A stretch of 64,000 nt of DNA from the NCBI GenBank assembly GCA_017305935.1, contig JAFKJU010000012.1:62001-126000 (forward strand). Reading direction: 5' to 3'. Of the stretch, positions 25,287 to 33,431 are shown piece by piece. Below the pieces are notes generated by a model. It was not told the origin of the DNA. It worked only from the letters and a program-made list of their open reading frames with translations, and ran no database searches. Each line of letters begins with the position of its first letter. Position 1 is the stretch's first letter. The stretch is from Hyphomicrobiales bacterium (lineage in GTDB: Bacteria; Pseudomonadota; Alphaproteobacteria; Rhizobiales; Rhizobiaceae). The position numbers were made by a program, and so were the translations under genes.

Positions 25287-26437
25287 TGGCACAGAACGTG
25301 GACCAGAACGCCAGCGAGGCCTTGCTCGAAGGCTTGCGCCGCTGGGTGGAATTCGAAACGCCGACGGGTCGCGTCGATGTCATCGGCAGGTTGCTCGATC
25401 ATATCGTTGCCGAAGCGCAACCGCTCGGATGCGCAATCGAGCGGATCGCCGGCCGCGACGGCATGGGCGATCATCTCATCCTGCGTTTTGCGGGGGGCAC
25501 GGGACGCGGGATTCTCTGCACGAACCATCTCGATACGGTCTGCGCGCCGGGATCGGTGACGATGCGTCGCGACGGCGACCGCTTCTACGGTCCAGGCATC
25601 GCCGACATGAAGGGTGGCGCTTTTCTCGCCTTTTCGGCAGTCCGCAACATCATGCGCTCCGGAGAGCGTTTGCTTGGGCCTCTGACGCTGATATTCAATA
25701 CCGACGAGGAGATCGGCTCGCCCACATCGCATGCGATCATTCAGGAGGAGGCACGTAAGGTTGCCTGTGCGCTCATTCCCGAGCCGGCCCGCGGCGACGA
25801 AGCGATCACCTTTCGCAAGGGCCGCGCGAAATATCGCATCGATTTCCGCGGCCGCGAATCCCATGCCGGATCGGCCTTCGTCGACGGGCGCTCGGCCATT
25901 TCGGAACTCGCCCGCACGATCGTCAAACTGGACGAAATGACCGATCTGAAGGGCGGCACGACCGTCAATGTCGGCGCCGTCGGCGGCGGCACGGAGCCGA
26001 ATGTCGTCGCCGGCGCGGCCCACTGCCTGATCGATGTCCGTTTCTCCGACAATAAAGCCGGTCATGCCGTCGAGCGCCGGTTGCAAAGTCTGGCGCCGAG
26101 CGATCCGGACATCGGCATTGCCGTCACAGGCGAAATCGAAAAGCCATGCCTGGAACGCAGCGAAGCCACCCTCGCATTGTTTCGCCACGCGGCCGAGCTT
26201 GCCCGCGCCATCGGCAGCCCGCTTGTCGAAACATCGAGCGGCGGCGGCAGCGACGGCAATTTTACCTCGGCGGTGGGAACGCCGACCCTCGACGGTCTCG
26301 GCGCTATCGGCAATGCCTGGCACTCACCCGACGAACACATCCTCGTTTCCGCGCTCGCTCGGCGGGAACTGCTGCTTCGCCGGCTCTTCCTGACGCTTGG
26401 CGGCAGACGCAGCCCAAATCAAACACGAAACGGATGA
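25286..26437 (+). CDS. M20 family metallopeptidase/amidohydrolase (CPG2-like)
   Basis: A 383-residue M20 enzyme. The dinuclear zinc ligands are visible: His in NHLDTVCAPG (near 80), Asp in GPGIADMKGG (near 109), the Glu pair in NTDEEIGSP (near 143), then the dimerisation domain with SHAGSAF. Family members include carboxypeptidase G2, acetylornithine deacetylase and allantoate or N-carbamoyl amidohydrolases. By sequence it is closer to CPG2 than to AllC. In this cluster it probably cleaves the linear amide or ureido acid left after ring opening. The start at 25286 overlaps the CE4 stop (TGATG). The stop overlaps the cupin start (ATGA). Confidence 0.82.
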   Translation: MAQNVDQNASEALLEGLRRWVEFETPTGRVDVIGRLLDHIVAEAQPLGCAIERIAGRDGMGDHLILRFAGGTGRGILCTNHLDTVCAPGSVTMRRDGDRFYGPGIADMKGGAFLAFSAVRNIMRSGERLLGPLTLIFNTDEEIGSPTSHAIIQEEARKVACALIPEPARGDEAITFRKGRAKYRIDFRGRESHAGSAFVDGRSAISELARTIVKLDEMTDLKGGTTVNVGAVGGGTEPNVVAGAAHCLIDVRFSDNKAGHAVERRLQSLAPSDPDIGIAVTGEIEKPCLERSEATLALFRHAAELARAIGSPLVETSSGGGSDGNFTSAVGTPTLDGLGAIGNAWHSPDEHILVSALARRELLLRRLFLTLGGRRSPNQTRNG

Positions 26438-27186
26438 CCGAAATGCTTGCAAAATTTGGATCGACCCGCAGTTCGATCAAGGCAAACCACGCTCTGCTGA
26501 CCGCCGAGAGCTTCGAACGCGTAACCCAACCCGGCTGGGCCGATGCCGACTTCATCTATGTAATCTCCCCGCAGATGGGCGCGCGCTTCAGCATGGCGCT
26601 CGTCGAGCCGCATGGGACGTCGCAAGTCACGATCGAGCCGTCAGAGCTTGCGCGTTTCCTCTTTGTCCTTGATGGCAGGGTCGGCGTCGAAGCTGACGGC
26701 AAGAGCCATGAGCTTGGTGCGGAGCATTTCCTGTTCTTGCCGCCTTCGCTTGCGGCAAGCATCAGCTATGCAGAAGGAGGCCGCTTCGTCCTCTATCAAT
26801 GGCGTTTCATCTCGGCCGATGGGCATTACCCGGCATTGGTCACCGGCCATTCCAGCGAGCGGCCTTCATCGGCCTTGCGCGGTGACGAGACGCTGCAGGT
26901 CCAGAAGCTGTTGCCGGAAGACGTCGTGTTCGACGGCGAATTCAATCTGATGAGCTTCGAGCCCGGCGCGTCGCTCGCCTATGTCGAGACCCATTTCATG
27001 GAGCATGGTCTGCTGTTCCTCGACGGCGGCGGAATCTATCGCCTCGACGAGAACTGGTATCCGGTCCAGAAAGGCGACTTTATCTGGATGGGACCGCATG
27101 TGCCGCAATGGTTCGGCGCGCTCGGCCGGCAGAAATCACGATACCTGATCTACAAGAACTATAACCGCTCGCCGATGGCGGGGTGA
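26434..27186 (+). CDS. Ureidoglycine aminohydrolase-like bicupin (AllE/UGHase family)
   Basis: A 250-residue protein with two cupin domains. The C-terminal one has the clear (S)-ureidoglycine aminohydrolase pattern, EHGLLFLDGGGIYRLDENW followed by PVQKGDFIWMGP..PQWFG, with His and Glu metal ligands. UGHase releases ammonia from ureidoglycine in allantoin breakdown. Together with the racemase, PuuE-like and M20 proteins this strongly suggests a ureide pathway. The start at 26434 overlaps the previous stop by four bases; ATG 26443 is an alternative. It ends four bases before the convergent LysR gene. Confidence 0.82.
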   Translation: MTEMLAKFGSTRSSIKANHALLTAESFERVTQPGWADADFIYVISPQMGARFSMALVEPHGTSQVTIEPSELARFLFVLDGRVGVEADGKSHELGAEHFLFLPPSLAASISYAEGGRFVLYQWRFISADGHYPALVTGHSSERPSSALRGDETLQVQKLLPEDVVFDGEFNLMSFEPGASLAYVETHFMEHGLLFLDGGGIYRLDENWYPVQKGDFIWMGPHVPQWFGALGRQKSRYLIYKNYNRSPMAG

Positions 27187-27189
27187 GAC

Positions 27190-28116
27190 CTATTCCTTTA
27201 TCGTGGAAAAATAGGTCTTCACCACATCGGCAAAGGCAACGGCAGCGGCGGACGGCGTCCGGCCGGCGCTGCTGCAACAGGAAAGGACGCCGAACTTGAT
27301 AACGTCCTCCTTGAGGTCGATGAAGGCCAGGCGTTGAGGGCTGTTGCGAATGAAACGGCCCGTCACGATGCTGATGCCGAGACCAGCCTGCACCATAGTG
27401 CGCAACAGCGTGAAGGAGTTGGTTTCCATGATCGGGTTTATCTTGAGGTCAGTCGCCGCGAACGCATCGTCGAGCATTCTTCGCAGAGCCAGCGACCGAT
27501 CCGGGAGAATGAAATCCGCGCCTTGAATATCGCGAAGCTTGACATGCTTGCGCCGTGCGAACGGATGGCCCAGCGAGGTGATGAGATGGGTCTTGCGTTG
27601 GAGAACCGAAAGGAAGTTGAGCTCCTTGGTGGAGGGAAAATTATACCCGAAGCCGATATCCACATCGCCATCATGCAGCCGTTTGACGATTTCGGGCGTG
27701 TTGTCGACGACCGCCTTGAAGGTCAGATTTTCATAGCGGCTGTGCAATTCGGCGATAACGTCGGGCAGCAGATCGGTGGCGATCACCTCGTTGACACCGA
27801 TACGCAGATGTCCGCGCTGCAGGCCCTTGAGCTCGCTGATTTCATCGCCGGCGATCGCCAGCTCGTTCATGACGGAGCAGAGCCGGTAGTGGAGAATGCG
27901 GCCAGCCTCGGTCAGCCTGAGGCCGGTCGGTCCACGTTCCCGGTCGAACAGCTTGGTGTCGAGCGTCGCCTCGAGAAGGCTGATCTGACGGTTGATCGCC
28001 GATGCCGCGACGTTGATCTCGTCGGCTGCCTTGCGAAACGATCCCCGCTGCACGACCTCGAAGAAATACCGGAGTGCCGTCATCCTCGCCAGGCGCGGAA
28101 CATGCTTTTCATCCAT
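27190..28116 (-). CDS. LysR-family transcriptional regulator
   Basis: A 308-residue LysR regulator. The winged helix is at residues 10-65 (LRYFFEVVQRGSFRKAADEINVAASAINRQISLLE), followed by the periplasmic-binding-like effector domain. I chose ATG 28116 since the protein then begins MDEKHVPRLARMTAL, and AGAGGG lies upstream; an in-frame start at 28149 is possible. It is transcribed divergently from the FAD oxidase (97-base gap) and converges on the ureide gene cluster. It is therefore the likely local activator, responding to a pathway intermediate. No clear T-N11-A site could be picked out in the gap. Confidence 0.85.
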   Translation of the reverse strand: MDEKHVPRLARMTALRYFFEVVQRGSFRKAADEINVAASAINRQISLLEATLDTKLFDRERGPTGLRLTEAGRILHYRLCSVMNELAIAGDEISELKGLQRGHLRIGVNEVIATDLLPDVIAELHSRYENLTFKAVVDNTPEIVKRLHDGDVDIGFGYNFPSTKELNFLSVLQRKTHLITSLGHPFARRKHVKLRDIQGADFILPDRSLALRRMLDDAFAATDLKINPIMETNSFTLLRTMVQAGLGISIVTGRFIRNSPQRLAFIDLKEDVIKFGVLSCCSSAGRTPSAAAVAFADVVKTYFSTIKE

Positions 28117-28213
28117 CGCAAGCTGCCCTCTACTGCTGTTTGCGTCCACAAGGATCGCGACATGAGAATTCCATGCTACTCGATTGGTTTACAACAGGAA
28201 TTTCAAATTTTCC

Positions 28214-29602
28214 ATGAGAAACACACCCGGAGTTGAAAAGTGCCTTTCCGAACTTGCCGCGCTCTTGGGACACGCCGGTTATCGTGACGGCGAAGGCGAT
28301 CTGATACGGCATTCAAGGGATGCCTCGACGGCGCAAGCCTGTCTGCCGATCGCGGTCCTGCGTCCCAAAACGGCGGAGGACGTTTCTGCCATCATGCGTA
28401 TCTGCCGGCAGGCGGACCTGCCCGTCGTGCCGCAGGGCGGATTGACAGGGCTGTCCGGCGGAGCGGTGCCGGTGCCCGATAGCGTTGCGCTCTCATTGGA
28501 AAGGATGAACGGCGTCATCGAGGTCGATACGATCAATTCAAGCCTCACGGCTTGGGCCGGCACGCCGCTCGAAACAATTCAAGCGGCCGCGCGATCGGCC
28601 GGCTTCGACTATCCGGTCGATATCGGCTCGCGCGGGACCGCGACGATTGGCGGGACGGTCGCCACGAATGCCGGTGGCATCCGCGTGATCCGTCACGGAA
28701 TGACCCGCCAACACTTGCTCGGCATGGAAGTCGTTCTTGCGGACGGCACGATCATCACCAACCTGCGCTCAATGCTCAAGGACAATGCCGGCTTCGACCT
28801 AAAACACCTCTTCGTCGGCAGCGAAGGGTGCCTCGGCATCATCACGCGTGTCGTGCTGCGTCTCTCTCCCATGCCGAATGACCGGCATACCGCGCTTCTG
28901 GCGCTGCCGGATTATGACGCGGCGCTTGCCTGTCTGGCATCGGCAAGGCGCACCTTTCAAGGGGATCTTACCGCCTTCGAGGCGATGTGGCCTGCCTATT
29001 GGAAGCTTGCGTGCAAAATGGTCGTTACCTCACGACCGTTGTTTTCCGACGAGCACCAGATCTATGTCCTCCTGGAAATCACAGGCTACGAGCGTGGACA
29101 TTTCGAGACATGGCTGGAAGATTGTTTTGCAACCGGATTGGTCACTGACGGCGTACTCGCCAAATCCGGGGGCGACGCCATCGCCATGTGGTCGATCCGG
29201 GAGGCGGTCGGCGACGTCGATCGCGAGATCGGTGCGCATCTTAACTTCGATATAGGTCTGGCGCCATCCGAACTGGCTGATTTTGCGCGGGAATGCGACC
29301 GTGAACTGGGCGAATTCGTGACGCAGGATATCCTCCACCTCGGCCACGTCGCGGATGGAAATCTGCATGTCATCGTACCTGTTCCGGCAGACGACGAAAG
29401 GCGGAAACTTGAAATTGAGCGACGTCTCTTCGACTTGCTGGCCGCCCGAGGCGGAAGCGTCAGCGCCGAGCATGGGGTCGGCTCATTGAAGCGGCCATGG
29501 ATCGGCAAGACGCGCAGCCCTGAGGAACTGGAACTCATGCGCCTTCTCAAGCGCACGCTCGATCCAACGGATATATTCAATCCCGGCAAAGTTATTCCAT
29601 GA
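28214..29602 (+). CDS. GlcD-type FAD-linked oxidase (D-2-hydroxy acid dehydrogenase)
   Basis: A 462-residue flavoprotein of the GlcD/D-lactate dehydrogenase family. The N-terminal PCMH-type FAD-binding domain shows PVVPQGGLTGLSGGAVP and GGTVATNAGGIRVIRHGMTR. The C-terminal cap has HLGHVADGNLHV and SAEHGVGSLK, with the catalytic histidines. These enzymes oxidise D-2-hydroxy acids such as glycolate, D-lactate or D-2-hydroxyglutarate. Next to ureide genes it could oxidise glycolate- or ureidoglycolate-like products (inference). The open frame runs 10 codons further upstream to a TTG; I chose ATG 28214. It is divergent from the LysR gene, its likely regulator. Confidence 0.85.
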   Translation: MRNTPGVEKCLSELAALLGHAGYRDGEGDLIRHSRDASTAQACLPIAVLRPKTAEDVSAIMRICRQADLPVVPQGGLTGLSGGAVPVPDSVALSLERMNGVIEVDTINSSLTAWAGTPLETIQAAARSAGFDYPVDIGSRGTATIGGTVATNAGGIRVIRHGMTRQHLLGMEVVLADGTIITNLRSMLKDNAGFDLKHLFVGSEGCLGIITRVVLRLSPMPNDRHTALLALPDYDAALACLASARRTFQGDLTAFEAMWPAYWKLACKMVVTSRPLFSDEHQIYVLLEITGYERGHFETWLEDCFATGLVTDGVLAKSGGDAIAMWSIREAVGDVDREIGAHLNFDIGLAPSELADFARECDRELGEFVTQDILHLGHVADGNLHVIVPVPADDERRKLEIERRLFDLLAARGGSVSAEHGVGSLKRPWIGKTRSPEELELMRLLKRTLDPTDIFNPGKVIP

Positions 29603-29952
29603 GCAGTGTTCGTAGCTTGAGCGGTCGGTTCAGACAGTTTTGGAGATCATGAACTTTCACTGGGTGCCGTCGCAGGGCAGGGAGGCCCCGGTATTGATTG
29701 CGCTGACGGGTCGGATGCCCCCTCTTAAGAGCATCGCACTGTGCCAAGACGGTGATGCGCTACGTCTCCAACAGAGGAGGAGGCATCAATCCGTAAGCGC
29801 AAATCAACAATCATATTCCAGATCGATGTTGAGAAGCGCGCGACCTGATCTGGTATTGGGTTATGTGTCGGAAAGGTTGGTTTTCACTGATCCTTTGGAG
29901 GCTTTTGGTGTTAGGCTAGCAGACATAGGCGAATAGCCCCGTGTTTCGTAGA
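29603..29952. other. Intergenic region, unidentified debris
   Basis: About 350 bases between the FAD oxidase stop and an IS3-family remnant. Short open frames exist but show no recognisable domain or good ribosome site. Base composition is lower in GC than the flanks. It may be the rest of a decayed insertion element; no clean terminal inverted repeat could be found by eye. Confidence 0.4.
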
Positions 29953-30118
29953 TCACATCAGTGAGTTTTCCTGCTGTCTTTCGAATTCGGCGGGCGATAG
30001 CATCCCGTTCCCCGGTGCTTCCGTGTCGGCTGGTAGAACACCTCGATGTAGTCGAACAAATCCTCGCGGGCTCTGTCGCGTGAGCGGTGGACCTTCCGGC
30101 GTATCCGCTCCCGCATGA
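29953..30118 (-). mobile_element. IS3-family transposase OrfB C-terminal remnant
   Basis: On the minus strand about 50 codons match the end of IS3-type transposases: an Arg-rich helix with AREDLFDYIEVFYQPTRKHR, containing the last catalytic Glu region. After a one-base frame change this continues into LSPAEFERQQ and a stop near 29953. The rest of the transposase and the left inverted repeat are missing, so it is an immobile scar. It lies directly in front of the SDR gene and may mark where that gene was joined to the locus. Confidence 0.7.
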
Positions 30119-30210
30119 CGAGATTGACCCGGGCTAAAGCTTGGAAGCCGGTGGGATGGATGCGCAGGCAAGCTGAGCAGCGGGAACGGAAACTTACGGA
30201 GATATGGAGA

Positions 30211-31089
30211 ATGGCTGAAATGAAGAAGTTCTTCGATCTGTCGGGAAAGGTCGCTGTCGTCACTGGCGCGGCGCGCGGCATTGGCCGCGCCGCAGCGACC
30301 GCTCTTGCGGCGGCGGGCGCTGATATCGCCGGTATCGACATTGCCGGACCGGTCAGCCGGACGCTGGATTATGCTCCGGCGAGCGAGGCGGATCTTGCCG
30401 AGACCGGCCGTGCGGTCGAAGCTCTCGATCGCCGGTGGGTGGCTTGCCAAGTGGACCAGCGAGATTTCAGTGCGTTGCGTGACGCGGCCGCGCGCATCGA
30501 GCAGGAATTCGGCGGCTTCGATATCCTGTTCGCCAATGCGGGCATCCAGGCATTCAAGCCGATCCTCGATATGGAGGATGCAGAGTGGCACGACCAGATT
30601 GACGTGAATCTCACGGGGACGGCGAACGCTATCCGCGCCTTCGGTCCGGCGATGGTCAGGCGCGGCGGCGGCCGCATGATCTTGACGTCGTCCACCCAGG
30701 GACAGCATGGCACCAAAAGCGGTGCCGCTTATTCGGCGTCGAAATGGGGCATCATCGGCTTGATGAAATCCGCCTCTATGGATCTCGGCGAGCACGGGAT
30801 CGCCGTCAATGCGCTGATCCCCGGCCTGATCGATACCGTGCTGACCCGTCATGAGGATCGCTATGCCCAAGCGATCGAGGTCGCTGGCGGCCAGCCGACT
30901 GGCAACGAGGCCAAGGATGACGTCACCGCCATGCAAGGCCTGACGAAAAAGTCGCCACTCGGCGTTGCGATGATCCAGCCGGAGGATGTTGCCCCGATGG
31001 TGGTCTTCCTCGCCTCGGATGAAGCCCGGATGGCATCGGGCGGCACCTACTCGATCACTGCCGGCGATATCGCTAACACACAAAGCTGA
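30211..31089 (+). CDS. Short-chain dehydrogenase/reductase with mycofactocin-SDR-like insert
   Basis: A 292-residue SDR. The cofactor motif is T-G-A-A-R-G-I-G near residue 14, then a Rossmann core with an NAG-I motif, an SS-T-Q-G active-site Ser and Y-S-A-S-K at about 175. Between strands 2 and 3 there is an extra segment (DIAGPVS...DLAETGRAVEALDRR), which resembles the insert that covers bound NAD in mycofactocin-linked and carveol-type dehydrogenases. No mycofactocin genes are visible in this window. I chose ATG 30211; a further upstream ATG (30115) would read through the IS remnant. It is followed by a frameshifted GST-like gene in the same orientation, probably a former two-gene unit. Confidence 0.82.
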   Translation: MAEMKKFFDLSGKVAVVTGAARGIGRAAATALAAAGADIAGIDIAGPVSRTLDYAPASEADLAETGRAVEALDRRWVACQVDQRDFSALRDAAARIEQEFGGFDILFANAGIQAFKPILDMEDAEWHDQIDVNLTGTANAIRAFGPAMVRRGGGRMILTSSTQGQHGTKSGAAYSASKWGIIGLMKSASMDLGEHGIAVNALIPGLIDTVLTRHEDRYAQAIEVAGGQPTGNEAKDDVTAMQGLTKKSPLGVAMIQPEDVAPMVVFLASDEARMASGGTYSITAGDIANTQS

Positions 31090-31123
31090 TCGGGCGAATA
31101 TGTCGAACACGGGAGGAGCCGAT

Positions 31124-31491
31124 ATGGCCAAGGATTTCAAGCCGACGCTTTATCTGAAGAAGGGTTGCCATTCTGGTTCAAGTTGCGCCTGGCGCTGCTG
31201 GAAGCATATTTGCTCGGCGACGTCGATATCGAGGAATTCGCCGAAGGGACGACACAGCAGACGACGATCCGAAATGAGCTTTCCGGTCATTTCGACAAGG
31301 TGAGCTTCCCATCCGCAGAGATTGCCCCCGGAGAGTTTATGAACGACTCAGATGCACTGATCACCCATTTTCTGAGCGTCGAACAGATCGACCCGAAGAG
31401 CCTGCCAACGCTGCAGGCTTATATCGAAGGACCGTTCAACGAACTGCTTCGCCTGCTCAAGGAAAACAAAGAGTTGAAGAAGCTCGACTGA
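31124..31491 (+). pseudogene. Glutathione S-transferase-like gene with a frameshift
   Basis: ATG 31124 has a strong ribosome site (GGGAGGAG) and opens MAKDFKPTLYLKKGC. At about 31165 one base appears to be missing: the expected C-P-F-W/C-F-K motif continues only in the next frame as PFWFKLRLALLEAYLLGDVDIEEF to a stop at 31491. The combined reading would be about 122 residues: a thioredoxin-fold N-terminal GST domain followed by a short helical part. It is either a recent pseudogene or a sequencing error in a C run. It lies 34 bases after the SDR gene and may be its operon partner. Confidence 0.7.
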
Positions 31492-31616
31492 CTCAATACG
31501 TGTCGTTCTTCACAAGCATGTTCAAGGCTTCGGAGCCACTTCGAAAGCCCGGCTGGCCACTCCATACCGAAACATGGCGGCCGCCCAGCGCGTTGCTGCT
31601 TCAATGCTCTCGATTG

Positions 31617-32456
31617 TCAGGCAGATGAAACAGGACGTGCGCGAAGCTCATCCGCATTGCATATTTCCATACCAAGGCCTTGAGCGGCATTCGCAACCGC
31701 TCCCACCAACGCGGCGTTCGACGGTGCAAAACAGCCATCCGGCAAATGCAGATTGTTTTCGAAACCGACGCGAACATGGCCGCCGAGCAGGGCCGCGGCG
31801 GTGACGCAGGCGGCCTCGTGGCGTCCGAAGGCGCAAACGCTCCAGTGCGAGAAGCGCGGGGCATTCGGCGCGAGGAAGGGCAGCAGGTCGGCGGGCTGCG
31901 AGGTCTGGAGAACCGTATAGCGGCCGAGCACGTAGAGCACGGGAATATCCGGCCAGGGCACCATGCCCCGCTGGATCATATCGGCGAGGCGAACGGCTTC
32001 CGCCGGGTCGTACAGAATAATCTGCGGCGAGACGTTTTCCCGCTTCATCCAGGCGAGTGCCTCGGCAAAATCCGGCTCGGCGGCCTCGTCCGGAGCGAGT
32101 TCGCGCAGCGCCAGCGACGCGGCTTCCGGCCGCACGGCCTTCAGCACCGCGATCTGTTCGGCCGGGGCGTAGATGCCGAGCGCTTCCGTCGTGATCTGGA
32201 TCACCAGCCGGTCGCCGACCTGCTTGCGGATGGCGTCGATCGCCTGCCGGTAAGCCTCGGCGTCGAGCAGGTGGCGGCCATCGGGGCGGCGGATATGGAC
32301 GTGGATCATCGAGGCGCCGGCATCCACGCATTCGGCCGCCGTGCGTGCCAGTTCCGCCGGCGTCAGCGGGATGGCCGGATGATCGGCCTTGGTGCGGCGC
32401 CCGCCGTTCGGCGCCACTGCAATCGCCACACGATGCGAACTATAGGGGTCGGTCAT
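31617..32456 (-). CDS. BKACE family enzyme (beta-keto acid cleavage, DUF849)
   Basis: A 279-residue TIM-barrel protein of the BKACE family, whose known member Kce condenses 3-keto-5-aminohexanoate with acetyl-CoA. Zinc ligands are seen in MIHVHIRRPDG (two His) and the Glu in GFENNLHLPDG near the C-terminus. The family acts on many beta-keto acids, so the substrate is unknown here. It is divergent from the RpiR regulator, with 90 bases between them. A class III aminotransferase lies in the other arm, so a pathway that deaminates an amino acid to a beta-keto acid and then cleaves it is plausible (inference). Confidence 0.85.
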   Translation of the reverse strand: MTDPYSSHRVAIAVAPNGGRRTKADHPAIPLTPAELARTAAECVDAGASMIHVHIRRPDGRHLLDAEAYRQAIDAIRKQVGDRLVIQITTEALGIYAPAEQIAVLKAVRPEAASLALRELAPDEAAEPDFAEALAWMKRENVSPQIILYDPAEAVRLADMIQRGMVPWPDIPVLYVLGRYTVLQTSQPADLLPFLAPNAPRFSHWSVCAFGRHEAACVTAAALLGGHVRVGFENNLHLPDGCFAPSNAALVGAVANAAQGLGMEICNADELRARPVSSA

Positions 32457-32503
32457 CCGTCGATCCTAGATGATTCATACGGATCATATTATTATATCAA
32501 TGA

Positions 32504-32513
32504 AACATATGTT
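32504..32513. promoter_or_regulatory. Palindrome AACATATGTT in divergent BKACE/RpiR gap
   Basis: A perfect 10-bp palindrome in the AT-rich 90-base gap between the BKACE gene (minus) and the RpiR regulator (plus). RpiR-type proteins bind inverted repeats next to their own genes. It is a reasonable operator candidate but short enough to occur by chance. Confidence 0.35.
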
Positions 32514-32546
32514 GCAAACTACCAATGAAGGGTGTAATCGAATCCT

Positions 32547-33431
32547 ATGCTAACCGGCCCTCTCGCAGACACGATCATCAAGGCATTCGACACGATGTCG
32601 GATCAGCTCCAGGCCGCCGCGCGCTATATCCTGAACCAGCCGCGCGACGTTGCATTGCTTTCCATGCGCGAGCAGGCGCGACATGCCGGCGTCCAGCCCG
32701 CGACCATGACCCGGCTTGCCAAGCATCTTGGCCTTACAGGCTACGAGGATATCCGCCAGCAATATGCCGACGCGATGCGGGGCGAGGTGACGGGCTTTGC
32801 CGGCCGTGTCGGCGCGCAGGCGAAAAGCCAGAAGCTCAAGGGCGACCAAGCGCTGGCGGCCGACATGCTGGGCGGGATCGCAGAACAGATCGCGCAACTG
32901 TCGCAGCCCGCCGCCCTCGATACGCTGGCCGAAGCGGCCCGGCGGCTGAGCGCGGCGCGGCGGGTCTATTGCCTCGGCCTGCGTTCCAGCCATTCGCCGG
33001 CCTGGCACCTGCATTATATCCTCTCGCTCGCCGGCAAGCATTCGATCATGCTGGACGCCGTCGGCGGCATCGGCGCCGATGCGCTCGGCAGCGCCGGCCG
33101 CGACGATGTGATGGTCGCCGTCAGCGTGCTGCCCTATACGCGCCAGACGATCGAGATCGCCGACTATGCCGTCGAGGGTGGGATCCCGCTCGTCGCGATC
33201 ACCGACAGCCCCGTCGCTCCGCTTGCGCAGCTTGCCGCCTGCACCGTCGTCGTGCCGACCGAAAGCCCCTCGTTTCTCCACACCATGTCGCCGGCCTTCG
33301 TCATCGCGGAGGCACTGGGCGCACTGGTCGCCGGGCAGGTGGGCGATGCGGCGAGCGCGGCTCTCGCCGGCGTCGATCGCCAGTCCGCCGCCCTCAATAC
33401 GCATCTCAAGACAAGGATGAAGCGTCCGTGA
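32547..33431 (+). CDS. MurR/RpiR-family transcriptional regulator
   Basis: A 294-residue regulator. An N-terminal HTH_6 domain (residues 10-80, with [33 protein letters not shown]) is followed by a SIS sugar/phosphate-binding domain (from about 120, with [16 protein letters not shown] and [13 protein letters not shown]). RpiR proteins usually repress or activate sugar or amino-sugar genes. Several rhizobial members sit with amino-acid transporters as here. Its stop overlaps the GTG start of the aminotransferase gene, so the regulator is part of the operon it probably controls. Confidence 0.88.
   Translation: MLTGPLADTIIKAFDTMSDQLQAAARYILNQPRDVALLSMREQARHAGVQPATMTRLAKHLGLTGYEDIRQQYADAMRGEVTGFAGRVGAQAKSQKLKGDQALAADMLGGIAEQIAQLSQPAALDTLAEAARRLSAARRVYCLGLRSSHSPAWHLHYILSLAGKHSIMLDAVGGIGADALGSAGRDDVMVAVSVLPYTRQTIEIADYAVEGGIPLVAITDSPVAPLAQLAACTVVVPTESPSFLHTMSPAFVIAEALGALVAGQVGDAASAALAGVDRQSAALNTHLKTRMKRP

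Noticed and set aside
23376-25292. Long minus-strand open frame opposite the two CE4 genes
   Set aside because: No domain signature; a composition artefact of high GC codon bias.
29640-29936. 98-codon open frame in the gap after the FAD oxidase
   Set aside because: No ribosome site, no recognisable domain and codon use unlike the neighbours; treated as intergenic debris.
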